Assembly (NCBI GenBank): GCA_903970465.1 | Contig: CAJCIO010000056.1 | Coordinates: forward strand, 1 to 63,215 | Origin: Gammaproteobacteria bacterium | GTDB taxonomy: Bacteria; Pseudomonadota; Gammaproteobacteria; Pseudomonadales; Pseudomonadaceae | Direction: 5' to 3' | Length of the DNA: 63,215 nt | Shown here: positions 16,960 to 26,433 of the stretch, piece by piece | Position numbering within the stretch: position 1 is the stretch's first letter | Layout: every line of letters starts with the position of its first letter | The notes under the pieces: model-generated | The model's database searches: none | What the model saw: the letters and a program-made list of their open reading frames with translations, nothing else | Told to the model about the DNA's origin: nothing | Program-made: the position numbers and the translations under genes

Positions 16960-18309
16960 TTACTCCGGCAACTGCGCGGTGAGTCGGAACAACGCGTCGA
17001 GGGTGTCCTGCAATTGCACGGGCTCGCGCAAGTCCTGGCGCAGAAAGGCGTTGACGGTGTCGTTCAGTTGCACGGCGCAGTCGGTGACCGGATCGTTCCC
17101 GGCCTGGTATTCACCCAGGCGCAGGAGCATTTCGACCTGCTTGTAAGCGGCCATTAGCTGGCGCAGGCGGTTGTTCGCGCGTTGGTGCTCACGGCTGCTG
17201 ACGTTGCTCAGAATCCGGCTGATGCTGGCGGCAACGTCGATGGCGGGATAGTGCCCGCGCTCGGCCAATTTGCGTGACAGCACGATGTGACCGTCCAGCA
17301 ACGAGCGAACTTCGTCGGCCACCGGGTCGTTCATCGAGTCTTGTTCGATCAGTACCGTGTAGAGCGCGGTGATCGAGCCGTTCTCGCTCATGCCTGCGCG
17401 TTCCACCAGGCGTGGCAACAGGGTATACACAGAGGGCGGCAGGCCCCCCCGGCCCAGCGGCTCGCCGGAGGCGATGCCGATTTCCCGTTGCGCGCGGGCA
17501 AAGCGGGTCAATGAGTCGAGCAGCAACAGGACTTTCTGCCCGCGGGCGCGAAAGGCTTCTGCAATCGCGGTAGCGGTAAAGGCCGCTCGTGCACGTTCCA
17601 TGCTGGAGCGATCGGAGGTTGCGCAGACCAGCACGGAGCGGCTGCGCAAGGTGGCGTCCAGTTCGTGATCGAGAAACTCGCGCAGTTCACGGCCCCGTTC
17701 GCCGATCAGTCCGAACACGATGACGTCGCAGTCCATGTTGCGTGCCAGTTCGGCCATCAGGGTAGTCTTGCCACAGCCCGCCCCCGCGAACAGGCCGACA
17801 CGCTGGCCTTCGCCTAGCAATATGGCGCTGTCGATGGCCCGTATGCCGGTGGGCAAGGCGTTGCTGATACGGGGGCGCTGGGTGGCTGGCAGGGCGTCCG
17901 CGATCACCGGCAGGGTCGGGCGTCGGTCGTGGGGGCCGGCAAAGGCACCCTGGCAATCGCCCAGCAGTGGTCGGCCGAATCCATCCAATACGCAGCCCAG
18001 CAGGCTGTCATCGACACCAATGCGGTGGGCCATGCCCAGCGGATGGATCGGCGCGCCGACTTGAATGCCGTCGGGTGCGCCGAGGGCACTGAGCAACGTG
18101 CATTCCTGGGTGAAGCCGACGATTTCAGCCAGCAGCAGGCTGCCGTCGGCCTTGCTGACTTCACAGAGGTCACCCACCTTGGCGGCGGGAATCCTGCACT
18201 CCAGCAGAATCCCGCGCACGGCACTGACCCGGCCGCTCACCCGCACCGCGCTGTAGTTGGCCAGGCGTGCCACGTGGCGGTCCTGCCAACGGCTGAATAC
18301 TGCGTTCAC
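16960..18309 (-). CDS. hrcN: HrcN, T3SS ATPase (SctN)
   Basis: 449-residue FliI/YscN-family hexameric ATPase. Walker A is GAGCGKTT (175-182), a Walker B region (VLLLLDSLTRFARA) follows near 265, and the conserved GGLPPSVYTLLPRLVERAG segment is present. It unfolds substrates and releases chaperones at the cytoplasmic gate. Its ATG overlaps the hrpQ stop by 4 bp. Confidence 0.97.
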   Translation of the reverse strand: MNAVFSRWQDRHVARLANYSAVRVSGRVSAVRGILLECRIPAAKVGDLCEVSKADGSLLLAEIVGFTQECTLLSALGAPDGIQVGAPIHPLGMAHRIGVDDSLLGCVLDGFGRPLLGDCQGAFAGPHDRRPTLPVIADALPATQRPRISNALPTGIRAIDSAILLGEGQRVGLFAGAGCGKTTLMAELARNMDCDVIVFGLIGERGRELREFLDHELDATLRSRSVLVCATSDRSSMERARAAFTATAIAEAFRARGQKVLLLLDSLTRFARAQREIGIASGEPLGRGGLPPSVYTLLPRLVERAGMSENGSITALYTVLIEQDSMNDPVADEVRSLLDGHIVLSRKLAERGHYPAIDVAASISRILSNVSSREHQRANNRLRQLMAAYKQVEMLLRLGEYQAGNDPVTDCAVQLNDTVNAFLRQDLREPVQLQDTLDALFRLTAQLPE

Positions 18310-19283
18310 CAGTTCACCTCGATGTGTCGGTCGCCGTCGAACTGCAGGCGCTGATCATCGATGCGCGTGAGGCGCAAGCCATCCAGTTCGTCGCCTACAT
18401 AGAGGCGACGACCGTCGGCGGTCACCAGGTGCGCACGCGGGCCGGTCATGATCTGGACGATCACGAACGGCAGGCCACTGCGCACGGTGGCGACGTTGTC
18501 GAGCACCGTGGTGGGGGATTGGTAGCGGTCCTTGAAGCTTTGCAGCATGCGCTGATAAACCAGTAGCGATTCTTCCTTCAGATCGCCGTTGAGGACCAGC
18601 CCCTGTGGTGTCTCTTCGATGCTGACGTCATTGAGCAAGCGGTCGCTGAGCATGGTATTGAGTTGGCGTCTGACGGCGTCGGTGTTGGCCAAGTGGATGC
18701 GCTTGTCCATTGCTGGCGTGAGCCCGCTCGCGGAGGTGAGCGGCGCCTTGTTCGCGGTCGCCGGTGCGAGCTGCGCAGTTTTCAGGTCCGAGGTCATAGG
18801 TGCCGTGCGGGTCAGGCTCCAGGCGCTGCCGATAACGCTGATCAACACGCCGGCAACGATCCCCGTGGTGCGATTCAGCCATTGAGCGCGCGACTTGATT
18901 TTTTCCAGCGGGGCACCCCTTCGCTCGACTTCAGGCTTGGGCTCGGCCGCAGCGTCGGGTGGCGGCGCGATGACGACAGGCACGGCGGGCCAGGCGTCGT
19001 TGGCAGCCGAGACGCATAGCCATACCGAGCCCAGCATGAAGGCGGTATTGAGGGTTAGCTCGCCGCTGGTTTGCGCGTTGCCTTGTTCGTCATCAACGCG
19101 GCCTTCTTCCGGGCTCAGGGTCCAGCTGTCGCCCAGGCGTTGCAGACGGCAATGCAGGCTTTGCACGCCGGGGTCGTCCAGGGCCAGATCCTGTTGCGCT
19201 GCGGAGCCAATCGACCACTGTTCGCCCACCAGTGGCAGGGCGGCGCCTTGGTGCTGACCGTTCAATACGCGTAATTCAAACAT
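18306..19283 (-). CDS. hrpQ: HrpQ, inner-membrane ring protein with FHA-like domain (SctD)
   Basis: 325 residues. An N-terminal forkhead-associated-like domain (about 1-100, with SLHCRLQRLGDSWTL) lies in the cytoplasm. One transmembrane helix follows (about 138-156, TTGIVAGVLISVIGSAWSL), then periplasmic ring modules to the C-terminus. It belongs to the SctD/PrgH group and forms the inner ring with HrcJ. It starts 33 bp after hrcV and overlaps hrcN by 4 bp. Confidence 0.92.
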   Translation of the reverse strand: MFELRVLNGQHQGAALPLVGEQWSIGSAAQQDLALDDPGVQSLHCRLQRLGDSWTLSPEEGRVDDEQGNAQTSGELTLNTAFMLGSVWLCVSAANDAWPAVPVVIAPPPDAAAEPKPEVERRGAPLEKIKSRAQWLNRTTGIVAGVLISVIGSAWSLTRTAPMTSDLKTAQLAPATANKAPLTSASGLTPAMDKRIHLANTDAVRRQLNTMLSDRLLNDVSIEETPQGLVLNGDLKEESLLVYQRMLQSFKDRYQSPTTVLDNVATVRSGLPFVIVQIMTGPRAHLVTADGRRLYVGDELDGLRLTRIDDQRLQFDGDRHIEVNW

Positions 19284-19316
19284 CCGACAATCTCCCGATG
19301 CACGAGCCTGGCAGGC

Positions 19317-21416
19317 TCAAGCGGCATACTCGTTATCCAGCGGTTCGAGATCGTCTTCCAGGTCGAAACGCCCCATGACCTTGACCTTGGCGGCGTTGCT
19401 GATCTCGGCGAAAGACAGCACGGGGACGTGATAGAACTCGTCCTTGAGCAACGTGCGCAGCGGGCTGCGCAGGTCTTGGGCAACCAGCAGCACCGCCTGC
19501 TCCGCGGCGCGCGATGGAAAGGCCATATGCAGTTGGTGCACCAGCACCTGGCTGATGTCGCTGCTCAGCTCGAAGAAGGTTTCGGTTTGCGTCTGGCGCA
19601 GGCCGTCGCGCAACAAGCCTTCGCTTTCCGGGGTCAGCAGCCACACTTGCAGACCGTCCGGTCCGCAGTACTGGTGGTAGATCTGCGACTTGAGGGCGAT
19701 GCGCACGTAGTCGGTCAGCACGTTGGTGTCGCGTTCATGCTGACAGTGTTCGATCAGCGTTTCGGCAATCACACGAATCGCGCGCAACGGCACGCATTCG
19801 GAGGCCAGCCGCTGCAACACCGCCGATAGCCGCGTCAGTGTCAGTACCCGTTGCATTTCTTGAGCGAGTTCGGGCTGCTCGGACTCCAGCCAGCTGAGAA
19901 TCGCCTTGGTTTCCTGCAAACCGATGAACTGCGGCCCGCAGGACTGCAAGGCGCGCTCCATGCGCTCGACGATCAGGGTCGAGGCGCCGACCGTGGCGAG
20001 TTGGCCGTCGTGCAGTTGCGGGGTGTCGGCAGGCAGCCACACCCACTGATCTTCCTGCCGGTCGGTGCTGCCGGCAATCGCGGCAGGTGTGCTTTGGCCG
20101 TTCAGGGCGCGTACGTCTACCGCGACGTGGGTCTGGGTGAATGTGGCCTTGAGCAGCGGCACATCGTAAACGGTGAAGCGAAACTCGTCAGGCTGCAGAT
20201 GCTCGACGTATTCGATGATGAAAGAGGGCAGGGTGAGGCCGTACTGCACCACGAGTCGGTTGCGCCGCTGGCGGATTTCGCTGATCAGCCCCTCGATCTG
20301 TGTCGCGTCCTGGCCAGGATGGAACTGCAGCACGAATTGGCGACTGGGCGAGAAGGTGCGCAGGTCTTCGTGGCCATTCATTTCCGGGGTGACGCTGACA
20401 GCCCCTTCCTGGGCGGCTTTGGGTCTGGCCCGTTGTAATTGCAGCAGTCCGCCGCAGCCACAGACCATCGCGATGGTGATGAACACCCCGGTCGGCATCC
20501 CCGGCAGGGCGGCAAAGCCCAGCATGGCCACGGCGGCGATGATCCAGGCCTTGGGTTGGCTGGTGATCTGTTCAGCGATTTCGCGGCCGATGTTGGCTTC
20601 TACACCCGCTTCGGTATTGGGCACGCGGGTAATGATCATGCCGCAGGTGACCGAGATCAGCAGCGCCGGAATCTGCGCGATCAGGCCGTCACCGATGGTC
20701 AGCACGGTATACAGTTGCAAGGCATCACTGGCGGTCATTCCGTGCTGCACCACGCCAATGGAAATCCCGCCGACCATGTTGATGGCGACGATGATCAGGC
20801 TGGCGATGGCATCGCCGTTGACGAATTTCATCGCGCCGTCCATAGCACCGAACAGCTGGCTTTCCTTGTTGAGTTCGGCGCGACGTTTGCGCGCTTCGTG
20901 CACAGTAATCAAGTTGGCCCGCAAGTCGCTGTCGATGGACATCTGCTTGCCGGGCATGGCGTCGAGGGTAAATCGTGCACCGACCTCTGCCACGCGCTCG
21001 GAGCCTTTGGTGATCACCAGAAAGTTGACCACCGTCAGGATCAGGAAGATCACCAACCCCACCGCCAGGTTGCCGCCGACCACGAATTCGCCGAAGGCCT
21101 CGACGATGTGCCCCGCATCCTGATTGAGCAATATGAGCCGCGTGGTAGAAATCGACAGTGCCAGGCGGAACATGGTGGTCAACAACAGCACCGCTGGAAA
21201 GGTCGAGAACGCCAAGGGCCGCGGCAAGTGCATGGCCAGCATGATCAACAGGCACGAAATGCAGATGTTCACGGCGATCAGCACATCGACCAGGCCGGTG
21301 GGCAGTGGCGTGATCATCATGAACACGATGGCGATGACGAAAAACGCACCGACCAGTTCCGAGCGGCGCATGGCCGCCAGGGCGATCTGGTTGAGGAGGT
21401 TGATCACTCGATTCAT
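19317..21416 (-). CDS. hrcV: HrcV, major export-gate protein (SctV)
   Basis: 699-residue FlhA/LcrD-family protein with seven to eight N-terminal transmembrane helices (to about residue 330) and a large C-terminal cytoplasmic domain that forms a nonameric ring receiving chaperones and substrates. Conserved segments include LPRPLAFSTFPAVLLLTTMF and the FHIPEP-like region MPGKQMSIDSDLRAN. The ATG at 21416 overlaps the hrpJ stop (ATGA). A much longer in-frame extension into hrpJ is not credible. Confidence 0.97.
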   Translation of the reverse strand: MNRVINLLNQIALAAMRRSELVGAFFVIAIVFMMITPLPTGLVDVLIAVNICISCLLIMLAMHLPRPLAFSTFPAVLLLTTMFRLALSISTTRLILLNQDAGHIVEAFGEFVVGGNLAVGLVIFLILTVVNFLVITKGSERVAEVGARFTLDAMPGKQMSIDSDLRANLITVHEARKRRAELNKESQLFGAMDGAMKFVNGDAIASLIIVAINMVGGISIGVVQHGMTASDALQLYTVLTIGDGLIAQIPALLISVTCGMIITRVPNTEAGVEANIGREIAEQITSQPKAWIIAAVAMLGFAALPGMPTGVFITIAMVCGCGGLLQLQRARPKAAQEGAVSVTPEMNGHEDLRTFSPSRQFVLQFHPGQDATQIEGLISEIRQRRNRLVVQYGLTLPSFIIEYVEHLQPDEFRFTVYDVPLLKATFTQTHVAVDVRALNGQSTPAAIAGSTDRQEDQWVWLPADTPQLHDGQLATVGASTLIVERMERALQSCGPQFIGLQETKAILSWLESEQPELAQEMQRVLTLTRLSAVLQRLASECVPLRAIRVIAETLIEHCQHERDTNVLTDYVRIALKSQIYHQYCGPDGLQVWLLTPESEGLLRDGLRQTQTETFFELSSDISQVLVHQLHMAFPSRAAEQAVLLVAQDLRSPLRTLLKDEFYHVPVLSFAEISNAAKVKVMGRFDLEDDLEPLDNEYAA

Positions 21417-22519
21417 CTGGCAAGCTCTCCGTAAAGCTGCTTCTGTTCCTGCTCGGTGAGCTGGGCCATCAACAGAAGCAGGTTGTTGAGTGCGTTCTGA
21501 CGGCTCTTCAGATCGCGCCAGAGCAGAATCGGCAACTGCATCAGCATGGGCCGCAGCGCATTGAGAAAGGCCAATTGGTGCTTGAGCGGTTTGCCGCCGA
21601 TGTGCTGGGTCAATTGCAGGGTCTGGTTCACATTCATGCCATTGGCCGTCAGGGTCAGCAGGTGTTTGAGAAAGGCTGGGGGATCGACCTTGAGATCGGG
21701 ATTCTTGCTGCGCATGCGCCCCAGCAAATGCTCGCAACCGCGCAGCAGCGTGGTGACGTGGCGCGCGGTGTTCAGGCCGTGCATCAGGGTGCGCAACTGT
21801 TCGAGGGGGGCTGAAGGGGTCAATGCCGACAGGTCATCGGCAATTGCGGTGCGCATGTCGCGCAAGTTGAGGTCGAATTGCCCGGACTCCTGTTGCTCGC
21901 CGAGCAGCGCCTCGATCAACCCGGTGATGTTCGGCTGGCCGCAGACCGCCACGCTATAGAGGTTGCGCAGCGAAGCTCGGCGCTTGTTATCGATCGAGGT
22001 GCGAGCGAAGGCTCTGGCGGTGTTGATACCGGCCCGGGCGCGGGGGCCGTACTGGCGTCGCAGCAATTTCAAATGCTGAGTCAGGACCACATGTTCGCCC
22101 ATCTCGCCGTCGGCCTGTGCCTGTTTTCGCGCCGCTTGCAACACTACATGTGCCTTGGCTGCGTCGCCGTCGGCGTACGCGAGAATCTGCGACAGGTTCG
22201 ATGAATCCAGGGCCTGGAGCTTTTTGCGCAGCAGTCTGGCGGCGTTGTCCAGCCCGGTGTCTTGATCGCCCATCAATAGCTGGTAAAGCTCACCCAGTTT
22301 GACGGCCCGCGACTGCAAGGCGTTGTTGCTAGCGATCAGCTCGCGTTGGCTGAGTATTCGGCTGTGCTGCACCAGTGCTGCGGCGAAGCGCGAGATCTGT
22401 TGTGGCGAGGTTCCGGCGTTGTATTGCTCGATGCCATGCAGCGGCTGCACAGCGGGTGTCACGACGCTCGTCGGCGTGATCTGGTGTGTCGGCAACAGCG
22501 CAGGAGCGACGATTTTCAT
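21413..22519 (-). CDS. hrpJ: HrpJ, gatekeeper of secretion (SctW)
   Basis: 368-residue protein of the HrpJ/YopN/InvE family. The helical body contains a segment from LRKKLQALDSSNLSQILAY onward typical of SctW gatekeepers, which control the order of translocator and effector export and are themselves secreted. It is first in the long minus-strand operon ending with hrcU. The ATG at 22519 lies 28 bp after the hrp box. No good Shine-Dalgarno is visible, unlike for the other operon heads. Confidence 0.92.
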   Translation of the reverse strand: MKIVAPALLPTHQITPTSVVTPAVQPLHGIEQYNAGTSPQQISRFAAALVQHSRILSQRELIASNNALQSRAVKLGELYQLLMGDQDTGLDNAARLLRKKLQALDSSNLSQILAYADGDAAKAHVVLQAARKQAQADGEMGEHVVLTQHLKLLRRQYGPRARAGINTARAFARTSIDNKRRASLRNLYSVAVCGQPNITGLIEALLGEQQESGQFDLNLRDMRTAIADDLSALTPSAPLEQLRTLMHGLNTARHVTTLLRGCEHLLGRMRSKNPDLKVDPPAFLKHLLTLTANGMNVNQTLQLTQHIGGKPLKHQLAFLNALRPMLMQLPILLWRDLKSRQNALNNLLLLMAQLTEQEQKQLYGELAR

Positions 22520-22547
22520 AGGGCGATTCTGAGTCAGGTCATGCCGC

Positions 22548-22576
22548 TGAGTGGGCGTCGGACTCGGTTCGGTTCC
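22548..22576 (-). promoter_or_regulatory. hrp box (HrpL promoter) for the hrpJ-hrcU operon
   Basis: On the minus strand: GGAACC-N16-CCACTCA, a perfect consensus, 28 bp before the hrpJ start. It must serve twelve genes down to hrcU, because I see no further hrp box inside that operon. Confidence 0.93.
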
Positions 22577-22710
22577 CTGAAAAAGAGGGTGCGTCGGGTT
22601 TGTGCCAAATCCTGCTGGGGTAAAAGTCCGGCTGCGCAAAAAAATGTATTGCAGAACATTTCTTGTTTTTTATACCTATATAAATCAATAGTTTATTTGA
22701 ATATTAAGGG

Positions 22711-22727
22711 TGGCATGGATATCGCTA
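22711..22727 (+). promoter_or_regulatory. Sigma-54 promoter of hrpL
   Basis: TGGCAT-N5-ATCGCTA gives GG at 22712 and GC at 22724 with the required 10-bp gap between the dinucleotides (-24/-12 type). It lies about 35 bp before the hrpL ATG in an AT-rich intergenic region, the expected target of HrpR/HrpS with RpoN. Confidence 0.88.
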
Positions 22728-22761
22728 TAGGGCTTGTACACTAGCCGATAAGGATAATTCC

Positions 22762-23316
22762 ATGCCCGCAAGCCTTGTAATCCTCGATCCCGCTCAGTCT
22801 CGTCAGCACACCTCGTCTGCCGGCATACGCCAACTGACGGTTAATCAGATCCAGATGCTCAGGGCCTTCATCCAAAAGCGAGTGATGAATCCCGATGATG
22901 TCGACGACATCCTGCAATGCGTCTTTCTTGAGGCCCTGCGCAGCGAGCATAAATTCCAGCATGCGAGCAAACCGCAAACCTGGTTGTGCGGGATTGCGCT
23001 GAATCTGATCCGCAATCACTTTCGTAAAATGTACCGTCAGCCCTATCAGGAGAGCTGGGAAGACGATGTCCATTCCGGGCTTCAGGGGCATTGCGATATC
23101 TGCCATCAAGTGGACGGGCATCGGCAATTGGCGCAGGTGATCGAGGCCATTGGTGGCTTGCCATCGAACATGCAGAAGGTGCTGGAGGTGTCGCTGGAAA
23201 TGGACGGCAATTATCAGGACACGGCGGACAGCCTGGGTGTACCGATCGGCACCGTGCGCTCGCGGCTGTCGAGGGCACGCGGGCAACTCAAGCGGCAGAT
23301 GGACCCATTTGCCTGA
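22762..23316 (+). CDS. hrpL: HrpL, ECF sigma factor of the hrp regulon
   Basis: 184-residue extracytoplasmic-function sigma factor. Region 2 (about residues 25-95) has DDVDDILQCVFLEALR and the -10 contact helix. Region 4 (about 115-180) has the HTH GTVRSRLSRARGQLKR. It directs RNA polymerase to the hrp boxes found here. AAGGAT precedes the ATG. It is divergent from hrpJ; the 240-bp interval carries both its sigma-54 promoter and the hrpJ hrp box. No anti-sigma gene is adjacent, as usual for HrpL, which is controlled through its transcription. Confidence 0.96.
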   Translation: MPASLVILDPAQSRQHTSSAGIRQLTVNQIQMLRAFIQKRVMNPDDVDDILQCVFLEALRSEHKFQHASKPQTWLCGIALNLIRNHFRKMYRQPYQESWEDDVHSGLQGHCDICHQVDGHRQLAQVIEAIGGLPSNMQKVLEVSLEMDGNYQDTADSLGVPIGTVRSRLSRARGQLKRQMDPFA

Positions 23317-23339
23317 GCTGTACTGGCTGCACGTTAGCG

Positions 23340-23367
23340 GGAACCAACTCACGTCGTCAGCCACACA
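23340..23367 (+). promoter_or_regulatory. hrp box (HrpL promoter) for hrpK and the following gene
   Basis: GGAACC-N15-CCACACA. The spacer is 15 bp rather than 16, within the tolerated range. It starts 24 bp after the hrpL stop and lies 34 bp before the hrpK ATG. Confidence 0.9.
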
Positions 23368-23401
23368 GTTGCCATCCTTCACTGTTGGATGGCGATTTCC
23401 C

Positions 23402-25771
23402 ATGCGTATAACCAGTTCCCCTTTCAGCGGCATCACGACTTCACCCAGTGCGGGCGAACAGGTGGGTGAGTCGCCGCTTGCCAGCGCGTTGCTTGCTCCT
23501 GGCAGGGGCGCTCAAACGGCTGTGCAGTTTGGCCAGGCCACCGGCAATGCGCAGGTAGCGCCCAATGGCACGGCGCAAACCGCGTCGTCGTTGCTGGGCC
23601 TGTTGTTTCAAGGTCAGGGCCAGGTTTCCGGTAATACGCCTGCAGACGCGCCATCGCCCGCCACCCAGGCGCCCGCGAGTCGCGCCGCAGCGGATGCGCA
23701 ATCGCCGGTCGCGGATACCGCGACCGGCCAGGTTGCCCCCACTCGCACCGCCACGCCGGTTGCGGCTGCACCCAGTACCGCTGCCGGTGATGCCGCCGAC
23801 GCACCGAAAGCCAGCGAAGCGGCGTTTCTCGACGACTCCGAGTATTCGTCACCGGCCGCGTTGGCGCGTTGGGCGCCGCTGGTGTCCAACTTGCCGCCCG
23901 AACAGCGCCTGCAAGCTGAAAAGGAACTCAACCGGCCGATTGCCGCCGCGCGAATGGCCGCTGGTGACGGGCCTGATGCAGCTCGGGCCATGGCATTCAT
24001 CAATGCCAATCCGGCGCTGAAAACCGCCGTGGACGTCGGCAAGCATGGCGGTAACGCAGACGGCAAAATCACCGGTAAAGACCTCAAGGCCTTTGCCAAG
24101 AACATGGAAAAAGCGGCGGACAACGCGGATGACGGGTTGGCGAAATACCAAAAAGACAATCCGGATGCCGACCCGCAATCGTTGGAAATGGTCCGCAACG
24201 CGTCACTGATGCAGGCGAATTTGCCGTTGGTCAAGGCGGCTGGTGCCAACCACGCTGCAGGCGCCGCCCACCAGGGCAAAGTCGACGGCAACATCAGTGC
24301 CGAGGATTTGCAGGCCCTCAGTGCCAGCAATCCCGGGCTGTCGGGTGCGCTCAAGCAATCCTGCAATACGTGGGCGCAGCCGGGGTTTCTCGGTCAGCTC
24401 GACCAAGCAGGTCTGACTGGGCGAAGCTTGGCCGGCCACAGCCCTGATCAGTTGTTCAATTCGAAAAACCTCAGTGACTGGATTAAAAGTCAGGCGCCCA
24501 CCAATGGTGGTCAGTTCGCCAGCATGCTGAGCGATGCCGCCACCCTCAATGCGGTGTCCGGCATTGATATCAGCAAGCTTGACGAGAAAGTCTTCGAACA
24601 ACCCGCCGCCTACAGCGGTGCGCAGAAAGCCGCGGTAATGGTCAAATTGCAGCAGACTCAGCAAAGCGTGATCGCCGGACGTAGCCTGCGCAATACCGAG
24701 AACACCGAGCAGGCGCTGGCGGAAAAAATCGCTCAGCTACAGGCTGACCCAGATGTGCAATCGTTCCTCGACCAGCGTATCCCCGAGCAAGAGCGCACCT
24801 TGGTACGCAGTGATGGCTCACTGCAAAAAGCAGTTGCCGAGCAGATGCAGAACGTCAATAACGGCCAGGCGTTGCAGAACGATATGGAGACAGCGGACCG
24901 GGCGACTGACAAGCACAGCCCGAATGCAGACTACAGCGCGGCGATCAATGGGTTGTCGGCGCAGTTGCAGTTGCAAAAAGATCTGTTCCCCGACGCGAAG
25001 GTGCCCACCCCTGAGCAAGTACTGAGCAGCCGAGCGGACCTGCAAAATACGGTCGCGGCATCCTACGTGCGCAATTTCAGTCAAGGCGGCGCGCTGCAAC
25101 AGCTGCTCGGCCAGAAAAAAGCCGATGCCAGTACTGCACTGCAAACCGCTGATGGTCAGAAGGCGATGTACGACAGCGTCTTGCCCAGTGATTTCACCAC
25201 CGGCCAGCAGAACGATTACGTGAATGCCACGGTGGCGCAGCTGCAGGCTTCAAAAAATGGCCGCCAGTTGCTCGAAGGCAAAGCCGATCAGAGCCAAGGG
25301 CCGTCCGCGCAGAGCGAGGCCAGTCAGCTCGCCTCGCAGATGGGGCCGATGGCGCTGCAGTCGGTGATGGGGTTCGCCTCGGTTTCCGACATGCTTGCCC
25401 AAGGCAACAAGGCTGGCGCCGCACAAACGCTTTACGACAGCACCAAGACCGGGCTGCAAGCGGTCAAAGGGGGCTACGACGCTGCCGCCAAACTGGTCGG
25501 CCGTGAAGCCTCGGCCGGCCTTGGTCGCATGGCCGGGCAGGTGGCTGGGCGGGCGGTCGCCATGGTAGCGGGAGAAGCCACCGGGCTGGCGGCCGGAGCC
25601 GCGTTAGGTGCGTCGATCCCGGTCATCGGCTGGGTGGCTGATGCGGTCATGGCGTTGGGCTTCGGTATCTCCGCGATTATCGAGGCAGTCAAGAAGCACA
25701 AGGCGCAGAAGGCGTTCGACCATAACGTCGATCCGGTGCTGGATCAATTTGGCATTCCCAAGGCGCATTGA
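23402..25771 (+). CDS. hrpK: HrpK, putative translocator
   Basis: 789 residues from the ATG at 23402. The N-terminal 150 residues are Ala/Thr/Pro/Gln-rich and disordered, a T3SS-secreted pattern. A long helical, Gln/Ala-rich body follows. Near residues 695-770 is a glycine-rich hydrophobic segment that could insert into a host membrane. EF-hand-like or repeat-type motifs appear twice (KHGGNADGKITGKDLKAF; HQGKVDGNISAEDLQAL). P. syringae HrpK is a secreted translocator candidate encoded next to hrpL. Long upstream in-frame extensions would run through hrpL and are rejected. Confidence 0.92.
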   Translation: MRITSSPFSGITTSPSAGEQVGESPLASALLAPGRGAQTAVQFGQATGNAQVAPNGTAQTASSLLGLLFQGQGQVSGNTPADAPSPATQAPASRAAADAQSPVADTATGQVAPTRTATPVAAAPSTAAGDAADAPKASEAAFLDDSEYSSPAALARWAPLVSNLPPEQRLQAEKELNRPIAAARMAAGDGPDAARAMAFINANPALKTAVDVGKHGGNADGKITGKDLKAFAKNMEKAADNADDGLAKYQKDNPDADPQSLEMVRNASLMQANLPLVKAAGANHAAGAAHQGKVDGNISAEDLQALSASNPGLSGALKQSCNTWAQPGFLGQLDQAGLTGRSLAGHSPDQLFNSKNLSDWIKSQAPTNGGQFASMLSDAATLNAVSGIDISKLDEKVFEQPAAYSGAQKAAVMVKLQQTQQSVIAGRSLRNTENTEQALAEKIAQLQADPDVQSFLDQRIPEQERTLVRSDGSLQKAVAEQMQNVNNGQALQNDMETADRATDKHSPNADYSAAINGLSAQLQLQKDLFPDAKVPTPEQVLSSRADLQNTVAASYVRNFSQGGALQQLLGQKKADASTALQTADGQKAMYDSVLPSDFTTGQQNDYVNATVAQLQASKNGRQLLEGKADQSQGPSAQSEASQLASQMGPMALQSVMGFASVSDMLAQGNKAGAAQTLYDSTKTGLQAVKGGYDAAAKLVGREASAGLGRMAGQVAGRAVAMVAGEATGLAAGAALGASIPVIGWVADAVMALGFGISAIIEAVKKHKAQKAFDHNVDPVLDQFGIPKAH

Positions 25772-25814
25772 CACTCTCAAGCGACCATTCTCTCAGCAGA
25801 TCAGGAGGCAACCC

Positions 25815-26405
25815 ATGCAATCACCCTTTAAACTGGCCCGCAGCATCCTGCCTTGCTTACGCGGCGCCTCGCATAATGCTGAAGAGCGTACAGCCCCGAT
25901 GGGTGACTTGATGTCTGATCTGAAACGACATTCAGATGATCTTATCAAGCAACGTCGCTTGCCTGTGGTCTGTTACGCATTAGCATTACACGCCGGTGTG
26001 GCAGCCAAGACTATCTCTCCTGGGGCCGAAGCAAAGATGATGGACGCCGCTAGGAACGGCTACAGTCCTGAGTACCTGAAACTCATGGGCATCACCGTAA
26101 ATAACGACTCAGCGACCTTCTCGGCAGAACAGATCAGTGAGTCCGGGATATTGAATTTCAAAGAAACAGACCGTGGCGTCGTGATGCATACCGCCTACCT
26201 TCATAAAGATGCCCAAGGGGGGCTGACGTTGGTGCACAACAACTGCTCGCCTCTGGACAAGGCGATGGTGGACGCGGGGTCAATGCCAACTCAGCTGAAT
26301 GGTTTGTTAGTCTATACCGGCACAACAGGTCTGCAGAATTATCTGAACACAGGCTACAGTTTTCATTTCACGCCGGCTGGCCATCTTAACCGTCAAGCGG
26401 GCTGA
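25815..26405 (+). CDS. Candidate T3SS effector, possibly papain-like (Cys-His-Asn)
   Basis: 196 residues, 43 bp after hrpK, with a strong AGGAGG 6 bp before the ATG. It has no own hrp box, so it probably shares the hrpK transcript; in P. syringae this position is the exchangeable effector locus. I do not recognise the family. C53 lies in a helix-like CYALALHAG segment, H125 in MHTAYLH, and N142/N143 after a Gly-Gly turn (LTLVHNN). This order and spacing resemble papain-fold proteases or deamidases. GC content is lower than in hrpK, a sign of transfer. There is no signal peptide or transmembrane segment. Effector status is inferred from place; the catalytic assignment is speculative. Confidence 0.55.
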   Translation: MQSPFKLARSILPCLRGASHNAEERTAPMGDLMSDLKRHSDDLIKQRRLPVVCYALALHAGVAAKTISPGAEAKMMDAARNGYSPEYLKLMGITVNNDSATFSAEQISESGILNFKETDRGVVMHTAYLHKDAQGGLTLVHNNCSPLDKAMVDAGSMPTQLNGLLVYTGTTGLQNYLNTGYSFHFTPAGHLNRQAG

Positions 26406-26433
26406 ATTTGCGCGTTGGCGCCTCCAGCTTGCG

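Noticed and set aside
25608..25814. N-terminal extension of the gene after hrpK into hrpK
   Set aside because: The extension is an Arg/Ser-rich shadow of hrpK; the ATG at 25815 has an excellent AGGAGG.
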